Part shown: one piece after another, positions 50,020 to 57,924 of the stretch | How the letters are laid out: each line of letters begins with the position of its first letter | Numbering within the stretch: the stretch's first letter is position 1 | Assembly (NCBI RefSeq): GCF_947504105.1 | Contig: NZ_CANNGP010000015.1 | Span: 1 to 64,000, forward strand | Direction: 5' to 3' | DNA: 64,000 nucleotides | Source of the DNA: an uncultured Tateyamaria sp. | GTDB lineage: Bacteria; Pseudomonadota; Alphaproteobacteria; Rhodobacterales; Rhodobacteraceae | Notes under the pieces: generated by a model | Told to the model about the DNA's origin: nothing | Seen by the model: the letters and a program-made list of their open reading frames with translations, nothing else | Database searches by the model: none | Translations under genes and position numbers: made by a program

Positions 50020-50931
50020 GACGCCGTTCACATTCAGGAAGACCGAGTAGAGCGAGGTTGTTCCTGCAATGAAGAGCCGGTTCAGCTTTTCCCCGCCGAA
50101 ACAGACATTCCCGACAAGTTCGGGGATGTGCACCTTGCCGATCAGTGTGCCATCACTGTTGATACAGTGCACGCCATCGGCGGCAGAGCTCCAGATGCGT
50201 CCATGGGTGTCGATGCGGAAGCCGTCGAACAGCCCTTCGGTGCAGGTTGCGAACACGTCGCCCCCGCTGAGCGTGTCGTCGGCGTTCACGATGTGGCGGC
50301 GAATGTGCTTGGGTCCGTTTGCATCGTGGGTGATGCCAGTGTCAGCGACGTAGAGCAGCGACTCATCGGGGGAAAAGGCCAGTCCGTTGGGTTTAACGTA
50401 GTCATTGGCAGCGACAGTGATCTCGCCCGATGGGTCGACGCGGTACACGTGGCAGGCGCCGATTTCGCTGTCGGCGCGGTCCCCTTCATAATCCATCAGA
50501 ATGCCGTAGCTGGGGTCAGTGAACCATACCGAGCCATCAGACTTTACCACCACGTCGTTAGGTGAGTTCAGCCGCTTACCCTGATAGCTGTCAGCGATCA
50601 GGGTAATGGAGCCGTCATGTTCGGTGCGCGTGACCCGGCGGGCGAGGTGTTCACAGGACACCAGCCGCCCTTGCCGATCGATCGTGTGGCCGTTGGAGTT
50701 GTTGGACGGCTGGCGAAAAGTCGAGACTGACCCGTCCGTGTCGTCGTAGCGCAAAATTCGGTTGTTTGGGATGTCGGACCACAGCAGGTAGCGCCCAGCG
50801 GCAAACCACACAGGCCCCTCGGACCAGCGGGTGCCGGTCCAGAGCCGTTCGACCCGTGCGTGGCCCACGAAGCATTCCGCAAATTCGGGTTCAATGACTT
50901 CGAACCCGGTCCCCTCGATCACTCCGTACAT
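50008..50931 (-). CDS. SMP-30/gluconolactonase-family sugar lactonase
   Basis: This 307-residue six-bladed propeller enzyme hydrolyses sugar lactones to acids. The metal-ligand regions are visible: SEGPVWF (Glu about 38), SPNDVVVKSDGSVWFTDPSY (Asn), KPNGLAFSPDESLLYVADTG (Asn) and FDGFRIDTHGRIW (Asp). The start at 50931 follows AAGGAAAA; it overlaps the end of the b561-like gene by about 40 bases. It is the last gene of the sugar transporter operon. Its product could feed the acid that gnd handles after phosphorylation. Confidence 0.88.
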   Translation of the reverse strand: MYGVIEGTGFEVIEPEFAECFVGHARVERLWTGTRWSEGPVWFAAGRYLLWSDIPNNRILRYDDTDGSVSTFRQPSNNSNGHTIDRQGRLVSCEHLARRVTRTEHDGSITLIADSYQGKRLNSPNDVVVKSDGSVWFTDPSYGILMDYEGDRADSEIGACHVYRVDPSGEITVAANDYVKPNGLAFSPDESLLYVADTGITHDANGPKHIRRHIVNADDTLSGGDVFATCTEGLFDGFRIDTHGRIWSSAADGVHCINSDGTLIGKVHIPELVGNVCFGGEKLNRLFIAGTTSLYSVFLNVNGVSPI

Positions 50932-51634
50932 CGTCTTTTCCTTCTTTCGTCTTGCCAAACCGGTGTACGCCCCAGCCCGGAGGCGGTCCTTGATTGCCAG
51001 GGTGTGCCGGGTCCGTGCCCCATATCGCTTGATAGGTGTCGATGGCCATGCCGCGCCGTTGCATAGATACGAATAGAACCACCAACAGAGTCCACCATAC
51101 CCCCAAAACCAGCCACATCCAGACCGGGCCGTTGGCTTTCCACAGGCCCAACAGGATTGTGACCACGGCTAGCAAGATTACGCCGTATCCGATCATTTTG
51201 TGCAGCGCTTCGAACATACGACGCCACGGTGTCATGTCGTAGTGATGGCCGCGCATCTGGGTGTCGGTCGGACCCCCTTTGGACCCGCGGAAGACACCTA
51301 AAATTACCTGCGCCCCGGCACCGACCAGAACTGCGTAACCGAGCCAGTTGTGCAGTGTCATCGACGCCAAATCGCTCGGCAGCACAAGTGCAACGCCAAA
51401 GATAGACAGGCCAACAACCAGCGACTGGCCCATCCAGTGGCTGCGCCACCAAACCAGGTTGTCGACCTCGCGCGGCCAGTCTTGCCCAGGCATGACCTTA
51501 AAGAACCGCGCTATGATCACGGCAAGTGGGGCCAAGACGCCCCAGGCCAGAACCATCGACCGGGCGTGCCACGAGATGGCGAACCCCACCTCATGCGCAC
51601 GGCTGGGATCGATGGGGGCGATGAGCCAATCCAT
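50891..51634 (-). CDS. Cytochrome b561-like four/five-helix membrane protein
   Basis: The protein has about 247 residues and five hydrophobic helices. HARSMVLAWGVLAPLAVIIA, RSHWMGQSLVVGLSIFGVAL, LHNWLGYAVLVGAGAQVILG and LHKMIGYGVILLAVVTILLG each carry His near a membrane boundary, like the paired heme ligands of b561-type proteins. The start at 51634 overlaps the permease stop (ATGA). Its presence in a sugar ABC transporter operon suggests electron transfer linked to lactone or sugar metabolism at the membrane, for example with a periplasmic dehydrogenase; this is inference. Confidence 0.72.
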   Translation of the reverse strand: MDWLIAPIDPSRAHEVGFAISWHARSMVLAWGVLAPLAVIIARFFKVMPGQDWPREVDNLVWWRSHWMGQSLVVGLSIFGVALVLPSDLASMTLHNWLGYAVLVGAGAQVILGVFRGSKGGPTDTQMRGHHYDMTPWRRMFEALHKMIGYGVILLAVVTILLGLWKANGPVWMWLVLGVWWTLLVVLFVSMQRRGMAIDTYQAIWGTDPAHPGNQGPPPGWGVHRFGKTKEGKDDVRSDRGDRVRSH

Positions 51635-52569
51635 CAACCTTTGACCGCCCCTGCTGTCATGCCGGTGATGATCTGGCGGCTGGCCAGCAGGGTGAAGATG
51701 ATGGGAGGGATGGCCAGCAACATGCCAGTGGCCATGATGACCCCCCATTCCACGTTGAATTCCGACATGTTGTTCACGATCAGGATCGGCACGGTGCGCG
51801 TGTCACGGTCCGACAGTGCGGATGCGAGCAGGTACTCATTCCACGCGATGCGGAAGGTGAAGATGGCGGCAGCGGCGAGGCCGGGCTTGATGAGCGGTAG
51901 AACGACTTTGAAGAAGACTTGAAACGGCCCTGCCCCATCTACACGCGCGGCTTCTTCCAGTGATCGCGGCACTTGCACGATGAAACTCTGCAGGATCCAG
52001 ATCACGAAGGGCAGGTTCATCGCCACGTAGATCAGGATGATACCGGAGTGCGTGCCCGCAAGGCAGACATCACCCCGTCCACCAAACGTGTCCCGGATCG
52101 CGCCGCCGATCAGGCCATCGCGATCAAGGCAGAACTCGTTATTCCACAAACCGAAAACGGGGACGAGCAGTACAGCAGGCGGCACCATGCGCACCATGAG
52201 GGTGGAGAGTGACACGGTATCCCGTCCCATGAACCGGAACCGCACCAACGCGTAAGCCGCCATGCACCCAATCACCAACGTCAGTGCCGTCGAAACAAGC
52301 GCGATGATCAGCGAGTTGACAAAGGCGTTTCCGAATTTAAGCGAGCAGAAGTCGATATGGTCCGGCTCGTACCAGAGCACATCGCAGAGCGCCTTTTCAT
52401 AGTTCTGGATCGTGGGCAGGAAGATCAGGCCAGAGGTGCCCGAGATGATGTCCACATCCAGCTTGAACGAGTTCATGAACATCAGGATCACAGGGCCCAC
52501 GGACATGAACACCAGAAGGGCGATAACCGCATAGAAGGCGGGGTTGGCGCGGGAGTTGGGGGTGGACAT
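51634..52569 (-). CDS. Sugar ABC transporter permease (MalG type)
   Basis: The 311-residue inner-membrane permease has six helices and the EAA loop SLEEAARVDGAGPFQVFFKV, followed by VLPLIKPGLA, where the ATPase docks. A short cysteine-containing insert (EFCLDRDGLIGGAIRDTFGG), followed by RGDVCLAG in the middle periplasmic loop, together with another (LCDVLWYEPDHIDFC), could form disulfides and is unusual for the family. ATG at 52569 overlaps the stop of the partner permease (ATGA). It belongs to the carbohydrate uptake CUT1 family together with the neighbouring genes. Confidence 0.9.
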   Translation of the reverse strand: MSTPNSRANPAFYAVIALLVFMSVGPVILMFMNSFKLDVDIISGTSGLIFLPTIQNYEKALCDVLWYEPDHIDFCSLKFGNAFVNSLIIALVSTALTLVIGCMAAYALVRFRFMGRDTVSLSTLMVRMVPPAVLLVPVFGLWNNEFCLDRDGLIGGAIRDTFGGRGDVCLAGTHSGIILIYVAMNLPFVIWILQSFIVQVPRSLEEAARVDGAGPFQVFFKVVLPLIKPGLAAAAIFTFRIAWNEYLLASALSDRDTRTVPILIVNNMSEFNVEWGVIMATGMLLAIPPIIFTLLASRQIITGMTAGAVKG

Positions 52570-53480
52570 CAGCTTTCCTCCTCGACCAGCGCATTCAGCC
52601 GGGCGGCGCGGGCTTCCTGCCAACGGTTGAAGGCGAACATGCCCACGGTCAGCAGCAGAAGCAGGATCAAGAGATAGTTGGACATGGCGGCGGCAACGCC
52701 CAGTTCACGGAATTCGGTGGCAGTGCGGCTGATCCGCAGGGCCAGAATTTCGGTCGACAGGCCCGGTCCGCCTTCGGTCATCACGAGGATCACTTCCAGC
52801 ACTTTAAAGGCGTCGATCAGGCGCAAAAGGGCAGTCACGATCAGAACGGGCATCATCAAGGGCAGCTTGATGTGGATGATCTGTTGCCATCCCGTGGCGC
52901 CGTCGATGCGCGCGGCTTCCAGTGCGGAGCGGGGCAGAGACTGCAGCGCGGCCAGCGACAGGATGAAGATGAAGGGCGTCCACTGCCAGATGTCGGCAAT
53001 GATGACGGAGGTCAGGGCGTAATCCCCCAGCCAATCCACGCGTGGCAGACCGATACTGTCGAGGAAGCGGTTAAAGGTGCCGACCGTTGGGTGATACATG
53101 TAGCGCCACATCAGGCCGACCACGACGGGGGCGATCATCATGGGCAGGATGAACATGGTGCGCAGGAGCGAGATGCCACGGATTTCGCGGTCGAGCAGCA
53201 GGGCAAGACCCACGCCGATGATCATCTCGATCGTCACCACGAAGAATGCAAAGCGCAACGTGACGCCAAGGCTTTCGTGAAAATTCGGGTCGTTCCAGAG
53301 GAAGATGTAATTCTTGAGGCCGACAAACTCGGCCTCGCCAATGTTTTGGCTCGGGTTCCATTCGCGGAAAGAGCCCCAGACCATGTAGCCCAGTGGGTAC
53401 ATCAGCGCGATTGCCATGATGATCGCGGCCGGAGCCATGAACATGTAGGGCGTCAGTCGGTTGGCCATCGCGGTGCGCAT
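52569..53480 (-). CDS. Sugar ABC transporter permease (MalF type)
   Basis: The 303-residue CUT1 permease has six helices beginning LTPYMFMAPAAIIMAIALMY. It carries the docking loop PRSALEAARIDGATGWQQII, followed by HIKLPLMMPV. It is co-translated with the MalG-type permease through an ATGA overlap. The start at 53480 (MRTAMANR) or at 53468 cannot be separated by eye. The gene lies after the intercistronic hairpin that follows the binding-protein gene. Confidence 0.9.
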   Translation of the reverse strand: MRTAMANRLTPYMFMAPAAIIMAIALMYPLGYMVWGSFREWNPSQNIGEAEFVGLKNYIFLWNDPNFHESLGVTLRFAFFVVTIEMIIGVGLALLLDREIRGISLLRTMFILPMMIAPVVVGLMWRYMYHPTVGTFNRFLDSIGLPRVDWLGDYALTSVIIADIWQWTPFIFILSLAALQSLPRSALEAARIDGATGWQQIIHIKLPLMMPVLIVTALLRLIDAFKVLEVILVMTEGGPGLSTEILALRISRTATEFRELGVAAAMSNYLLILLLLLTVGMFAFNRWQEARAARLNALVEEES

Positions 53481-53514
53481 GGGTCACTCTTTCAAAGCTC
53501 ATCAGGGGCAAAGG

Positions 53515-53542
53515 GCTGGGGCGTGACACCGCACGCCCCAGC
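53515..53542 (-). terminator. Strong intercistronic hairpin after the binding-protein gene
   Basis: GCTGGGGCGTG at 53515-53525 pairs perfectly with 53532-53542 around a 6-base loop. It lies between the substrate-binding-protein gene and the permease genes in the operon. No T-run follows, so it probably protects the upstream mRNA end and lowers permease expression, as hairpins do after malE-type genes. Confidence 0.65.
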
Positions 53543-53554
53543 AGGAGGAAAGGC

Positions 53555-54883
53555 TTACTGCCAGGTGTAGTAACCGGCGTCGTCCATCACGGCGCGGGTC
53601 CGTTCGGCCACGCCATCCAACGCTTCCTGAATGTCCAGGTCCTCGGTCAGCACCTTGGACATGGTTGTGCCGATATCAGCATTGATCTTGCCCCAGACGG
53701 GGATGATCGGACGCCAGTCGGGATCGGCATATTTCAGAGCTTCACCAAAGGTTGCTGCGAACGGATACTTCTCGTTCAAGCCCGCATCTTGATAGGTCGA
53801 GAAGCGCGAGGGGTTTCCGCCTTCCATGGCGACCATCAGGTCACCCTGCTTGGAGGTCAGCCATTGCATCAGAAGAAAGGCTGCTTCCTTGTTCTCGGCG
53901 TTCTTGGGGATGCCGATGCCGAAACCACCGGTTTGGCTGCCGCGACGCACGCCTTCGGGATGCATGGCATAGCCAACCTTACCCACGACCTGGCTGCGCT
54001 CTGGATCTTCGAACCCTGGCATGAACGCGATCGAGTCCATGAACATCGCCGCCTGCCCGCTGGCAAATGCGTTCGCCGCTTCAGACGGGCCAAAGCTCAT
54101 CGCACCTTCGGGACCGCAATCGACGATGGTTTTCAGTGCGTTGGCTGCTTCGACACCCGCGGTGTTGTTGATGATCGGATTCCATGCTTCGTCAAAGACG
54201 CGACCGCCCAGTGGGGCGAGGTGCAGCAAGAACGCGTGGCTGGCCTGGTGGCCGGAGGCCGCGCGCGACGCCATACCACCCATGCCAGGCTCGACTTCTG
54301 GGATTTTGCAGGCTGCATTGAGCAGTTGATCGTAGTTCTCAGGCTCAGCAATCCCGTGCTTTTCAAAGATGTCCTTGCGGTATGCCAGAACCGAGGTTTC
54401 CGAGCCAAAGGGGATGCCAAACAGCGATCCGGTCTTGCCGGGCAAATACCCTTTGGTACCACCTGCGACGCCAATATTTTCGACATAGCCATCGATCAGA
54501 TCTTCGGCGTCATAGCTGGGGTCGGCCAGCTTGGGGTTCATGAAATACTTGGCAAGGTTTTCCAATTGGTCGGCAAAGACATAGTCCGCCTTGGAAAACA
54601 CAACATAGGCAATGAGGTCATATTCACCCTCGTCCTGCGCCAGCTCCAGCGTCTGGCGTTCGCGCATTTTGAGGTATGGCAGCTGGTCCACCTCGACCTC
54701 GATGCCCGTTTCCTTGGTGAACTCGGGCAGCACTTTCATCGCGGCGTTATAGTGCGGGTGGGCGGGGAAGTTCACGATCAGGGTCGTGCCCGCGTATTCT
54801 TCGTACGGGTTGGCAAAGCCTGCCCCCGCCATGATGGCTGCGGTCGTCAGACCCACCGCCGTGGTTTTCAATCCTTTGAACAT
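53555..54883 (-). CDS. Sugar ABC transporter substrate-binding protein (CUT1 family)
   Basis: This 442-residue periplasmic protein has a signal peptide ending GAGFA. The solute-binding protein family 1 region has GTTLIVNFPAHPHYNAAMKV, FGIPFGSETSVLAYRKDIFE and AFASGQAAMFMDSIAFMPGF. GGFGIGIPKNAENKEAAFLL is a late family motif. It ends DDAGYYTWQ. ATG at 54883 has GGAGGAAC upstream. Being second in the operon after the ATPase and followed by a strong hairpin is typical for high expression. The ligand is unknown; the neighbouring lactonase and gnd suggest an aldose, lactone or aldonate, perhaps an oligosaccharide. Confidence 0.9.
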   Translation of the reverse strand: MFKGLKTTAVGLTTAAIMAGAGFANPYEEYAGTTLIVNFPAHPHYNAAMKVLPEFTKETGIEVEVDQLPYLKMRERQTLELAQDEGEYDLIAYVVFSKADYVFADQLENLAKYFMNPKLADPSYDAEDLIDGYVENIGVAGGTKGYLPGKTGSLFGIPFGSETSVLAYRKDIFEKHGIAEPENYDQLLNAACKIPEVEPGMGGMASRAASGHQASHAFLLHLAPLGGRVFDEAWNPIINNTAGVEAANALKTIVDCGPEGAMSFGPSEAANAFASGQAAMFMDSIAFMPGFEDPERSQVVGKVGYAMHPEGVRRGSQTGGFGIGIPKNAENKEAAFLLMQWLTSKQGDLMVAMEGGNPSRFSTYQDAGLNEKYPFAATFGEALKYADPDWRPIIPVWGKINADIGTTMSKVLTEDLDIQEALDGVAERTRAVMDDAGYYTWQ

Positions 54884-54911
54884 GTGTTCCTCCCTAGAAC
54901 GTTTTTTGGTG

Positions 54912-56000
54912 TCAAAGTGCGATTTCTGTTTTGCGGTCGAACAGGTGTACGCCTCTCTGATTGATCGCAAACGTGAGTGTTTGGCCCAAGGCGACGGGCG
55001 TTTCTGAATTCACCTCGACCATGACTTGTGCTGAGCCGCATTTGCACAGCAGGACTGACTGAGCGCCCACATATTCAGACACCTGCACATCCAGAGTGAG
55101 CGACTGTGCAGGGTCGGCTTTGTCCTCGTAGGTCAGGTCAGACGGTCGGATGCCAAGTGTCACATCGCGACTGTCATGCGCCTTGGCTGTTGCGGCCCTG
55201 TCCCCCTCGAGGCGCAGGTCGAAACCATCACCGGTGACAAAAACACCGCCGTGTCTTTCCTGGATCTGGCCGTCCAGAAAATTCATCGGTGGCATGCCCA
55301 TGAAGCCGGCGACAAACTTGTTGACCGGGCGTTTAAACAACTCTTCGGGCGTACCTTGCTGCTGGATGTAGCCGCCATGCATGACTACGATCCGATCAGC
55401 GAGCGTCATTGCTTCGATCTGGTCGTGGGTGACATAGATCATGTTCTTCTGAACCCGCTGGCTCATCAATGCCAGTTCCGCCCGCATCTGTCCGCGCAGC
55501 TTGGCGTCGAGGTTGGACAGCGGTTCATCAAACAGGAAAATGCCCGAGTCCTTGGCGAGCGCCCGTGCCATGGCAACCCGTTGACGTTGTCCGCCTGAAA
55601 GTGCACCGGGTTTGCGGCCCAGGAATTCGGTCAGGCCGACCATATCAGCCACTTCTTTGACCTTCGCGTTGATCTCGGATTTGGGGCGGCGGGCCAAGCG
55701 CAGGGCAAAGCTGATATTTTGCGCGACGTTCATGTGTGGATAAAGCGCGTAGTCTTGAAACACCATCGCCAGATCGCGTTCCTTGGGCTCCAGATGGCTG
55801 ACCGGCTTGTCGTCTACATAGATCTCGCCGTCAGACACATCCTCAAGTCCGGCAATCATGCGCAGGGTTGTGGATTTGCCGCAGCCTGATGGGCCGACAA
55901 GGACGGTAAATTCGTTGTCGGCCATCTCCAGTTCAATGCCGTGCAAGACCTCTACGTTGCCGTAGCGTTTTACCAGATTGTCGAGCCGAATGGTTGGCAT
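54912..56000 (-). CDS. Sugar ABC transporter ATPase (MalK/UgpC type)
   Basis: This 362-residue ATPase has Walker A VGPSGCGKSTTLRM, Q-loop MVFQDYALYPHM, signature LSGGQRQRVAMARAL, Walker B IFLFDEPLSNLD and switch His in YVTHDQIEAMTLAD. A C-terminal OB-type regulatory domain follows (VTLGIRPSDLTYED). ATG at 56000 begins the canonical MPTIRLDNLVKRYG; the frame upstream covers the operator region. It is the first gene of the operon and is controlled by two GntR-type operators at 56018-56053. Confidence 0.93.
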   Translation of the reverse strand: MPTIRLDNLVKRYGNVEVLHGIELEMADNEFTVLVGPSGCGKSTTLRMIAGLEDVSDGEIYVDDKPVSHLEPKERDLAMVFQDYALYPHMNVAQNISFALRLARRPKSEINAKVKEVADMVGLTEFLGRKPGALSGGQRQRVAMARALAKDSGIFLFDEPLSNLDAKLRGQMRAELALMSQRVQKNMIYVTHDQIEAMTLADRIVVMHGGYIQQQGTPEELFKRPVNKFVAGFMGMPPMNFLDGQIQERHGGVFVTGDGFDLRLEGDRAATAKAHDSRDVTLGIRPSDLTYEDKADPAQSLTLDVQVSEYVGAQSVLLCKCGSAQVMVEVNSETPVALGQTLTFAINQRGVHLFDRKTEIAL

Positions 56001-56017
56001 AGGCGTGTTTCCGTTGT

Positions 56018-56053
56018 TGTTACCGGTCACATTAACAATTGTGACCGGTAACA
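56018..56053. promoter_or_regulatory. Pair of inverted GntR-type operators upstream of the sugar ABC operon
   Basis: TGTTACCGGTCACA at 56018-56031 and its exact inverse TGTGACCGGTAACA at 56040-56053, eight bases apart, lie 18-53 bp upstream of the ATPase start. Both resemble the GntR/LacI operator TGTTACCGGTAACA with one changed position. Two adjacent dimers could bind cooperatively. Confidence 0.8.
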
Positions 56054-56098
56054 CAAGGGAAAACAAAGTGGCTAATGCTTTGAAATCCAGCGGTTTCG

Positions 56099-57130
56099 TT
56101 ATTTCGTGCTGTCGCGAAAGGTCAAATCAACGGGCACCGATACAAGTGTGCGACTCACTTCTTCGTTCGCTGAGAGCAAGCGCCCGATCAGACGGCCGGT
56201 CTCGCGTCCAATGGTTTTGGGGTCAACCGATACGGTCGAGATCGTAGGCGTTGCAAAGCGAGACACTTCAAAGTCGCCAAAGCCCGCGATGCCGATGTCA
56301 CCAGGTACGGCCTTGCCCAGCTTCAACATAACGGAAAGCACGCCAAATGCTGGTGCGTCGGACACGCAGAACACACAATCTGTGTCAGGGAAATCCTGCA
56401 GTAAACGTGTTGCCGCAGCGGCCCCCTCCTCGATCGACAACGGCGGCTTACCAATCTTTAGCACTCGATTCGTGGGTAAACCCGCTTGGACCATGGCATC
56501 CAGATACCCCTTGCGTCGTGCGGCTCCGCGGGTCCAGTCGTCGTCGGCCTCACCTACAAAGGTTATGTTGCGATAGCCCCGGTCGATCAGAGCGCGGGTC
56601 ATGTCTGCTGACGCTTGCCGGTTTGAAAATCCTATCGTGTGACCGACGGGATTGTCTGGACGCTCCCACAACTCGATCACAGGAATATTTGAGTCGTTCA
56701 GCAACTCCAACGTTCGATCCGAATGCCCGTCATAGGACAAGACAATCGCCTCAGGCCGCCTTCTCAGCATGTCCTCGACCAGTTGTTCTTCCCGCGCGGT
56801 CGAATAGTCCGTGTGGCCAAGCAGGATTTGCTGACCTATCTGCTCAAGCTCTTCGGTCAGTGCTTGCACTGTTTCAGCAAAGTGCAAGTTGTTGAGCGAA
56901 GGAACCAATACGGCCACAAAGCCTGAGCGCTTGGTTGTCAGGCTGCCTGCCATCTGATCAGGGACATAATTCATCTCGCGCACGACCTTGAGGATGCGGT
57001 CGCGGGTGTCCTTGGATACGGGGCTGTCCTTTTTCAACGCCCGGCTAACTGTCATCCGGGATACGCCAGCGGCGCGTGCGACGTCGCGCATGGTGACTGG
57101 ACTGTTTGATTTTGCCGGAGGTTGAGACAT
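56099..57130 (-). CDS. LacI/GntR-type (gluconate) transcriptional repressor
   Basis: The 343-residue repressor has an N-terminal HTH (VTMRDVARAAGVSRMTVSRA, then hinge-helix region VPDQMAGSLTTKRSG) and a periplasmic-binding-like effector domain (FVAVLVPSLNNLHFAETVQA, YRNITFVGEADDDW, DIGIAGFGDFEVSRFA). Its layout follows E. coli GntR. The start at 57130 is 11 bases before a candidate operator (57142-57155), and the long upstream extension would cover that operator. The regulon seen here includes the ABC operon and gnd/glcG. The inducer is probably gluconate or a related sugar acid. Confidence 0.9.
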   Translation of the reverse strand: MSQPPAKSNSPVTMRDVARAAGVSRMTVSRALKKDSPVSKDTRDRILKVVREMNYVPDQMAGSLTTKRSGFVAVLVPSLNNLHFAETVQALTEELEQIGQQILLGHTDYSTAREEQLVEDMLRRRPEAIVLSYDGHSDRTLELLNDSNIPVIELWERPDNPVGHTIGFSNRQASADMTRALIDRGYRNITFVGEADDDWTRGAARRKGYLDAMVQAGLPTNRVLKIGKPPLSIEEGAAAATRLLQDFPDTDCVFCVSDAPAFGVLSVMLKLGKAVPGDIGIAGFGDFEVSRFATPTISTVSVDPKTIGRETGRLIGRLLSANEEVSRTLVSVPVDLTFRDSTK

Positions 57131-57141
57131 ATTTCGCAGGG

Positions 57142-57155
57142 TGTTCGCGGTAACA
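57142..57155. promoter_or_regulatory. Candidate autoregulatory operator of the LacI/GntR-type repressor
   Basis: TGTTCGCGGTAACA matches TGTTACCGGTAACA at 12 of 14 positions and lies just before the repressor start codon. Autoregulation is common in this family. Confidence 0.5.
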
Positions 57156-57495
57156 TCGTGCGTCAAGGCCGTTTTTGAACGATTTGAATAGGGAGATATG
57201 CGCGAGTGCGAATAATGGGTCGCTGACAAAAGCCCGAATAAGAAAATGTTGCCAGAACCTTGGAGAGGATTGTCCGCAAGACTGATGCCGAGCGCAGGAT
57301 GACTGCAGGAAACATCAAGAAACGAGGGTTGCGGAAACGGACACCTCCGTACGTCGGCAGTGAACTTTCGCTCTGCGTTCTGTGGGCGGAAGAGTATTGG
57401 ACTAGCCAGGCATTGTGCAATTCACGAAACAAGCTTTAGCTTTCAGAAGCTTCAAACAGTGTGTTTCGGTCTGAAATTCAAAAAAGGGAACCAAA
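57156..57495. other. Intergenic region between the repressor gene and the orphan secreted protein
   Basis: About 340 bases carry no recognisable gene, RNA or long repeat. It presumably contains the repressor promoter on the left and the promoter of the 57496 gene on the right, where the base composition becomes AT-rich. Confidence 0.5.
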
Positions 57496-57819
57496 ATGGT
57501 GTTTAAATTTCATGCACTTACAGTCATTTTTTGTCTTTTTTCATCAAGTGCGTTCGCTGACATGATAGTTGTCAACGGAAGATACATCGTCGCGAAAGAG
57601 TCAATTCGTGGATACTTCTACCGCCAAAGCGATCAACGCACGGTGTTTGATGTTCGGTGGAGTGATTGGTCTACCCAGTACAGATGCGAAGACCCTTACG
57701 ACAGAACTAGGGTAGAGGCTGCTTCTCTGAACCTCGTCCTTCAGCTTGGCGAGGCCCGGTCAGTGGATTTCCAGGATTTTCTGAACACAGAAGGTTTCGT
57801 CGAATGTACAAAGTTCTGA
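57496..57819 (+). CDS. Small secreted protein of unknown function
   Basis: This 107-residue protein has a signal peptide (LTVIFCLFSSSAFA). The mature part of about 85 residues contains two Cys (YRCEDPYDRTRV, GFVECTKF) that could form a disulfide. I do not recognise a family. AGGGAA stands before the ATG at 57496. The gene is AT-richer than its neighbours, especially at its 5' end, which suggests recent acquisition or relaxed selection. It has no co-directional partner. Downstream is a hairpin at 57890-57919. Confidence 0.6.
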   Translation: MVFKFHALTVIFCLFSSSAFADMIVVNGRYIVAKESIRGYFYRQSDQRTVFDVRWSDWSTQYRCEDPYDRTRVEAASLNLVLQLGEARSVDFQDFLNTEGFVECTKF

Positions 57820-57889
57820 AACTGAACGGGATGTGCCGCGATGCCTGAAGGCATGGTCGATGTCCCATCAATTGCAGAACCGACACTTG

Positions 57890-57919
57890 GTCAGGGCCAT
57901 CCCTAGGGATGACCCTGAC
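57890..57919. terminator. Long hairpin after the binding-protein gene and the orphan gene
   Basis: GTCAGGG-CC-ATCCC-TA-GGGAT-GA-CCCTGAC forms a nearly perfect stem with one mismatch, just beyond the stop of the minus-strand binding-protein gene at 57925 and downstream of the plus-strand orphan gene. It probably stabilises or ends the long transporter transcript; no T-run is obvious. Confidence 0.6.
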
Positions 57920-57924
57920 TGTTG

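Noticed and set aside
53789-54964. 391-codon open frame on the plus strand opposite the CUT1 binding protein
   Set aside because: No family resemblance and biased composition. The minus-strand binding protein is complete with signal peptide and AGGAGG-like site.
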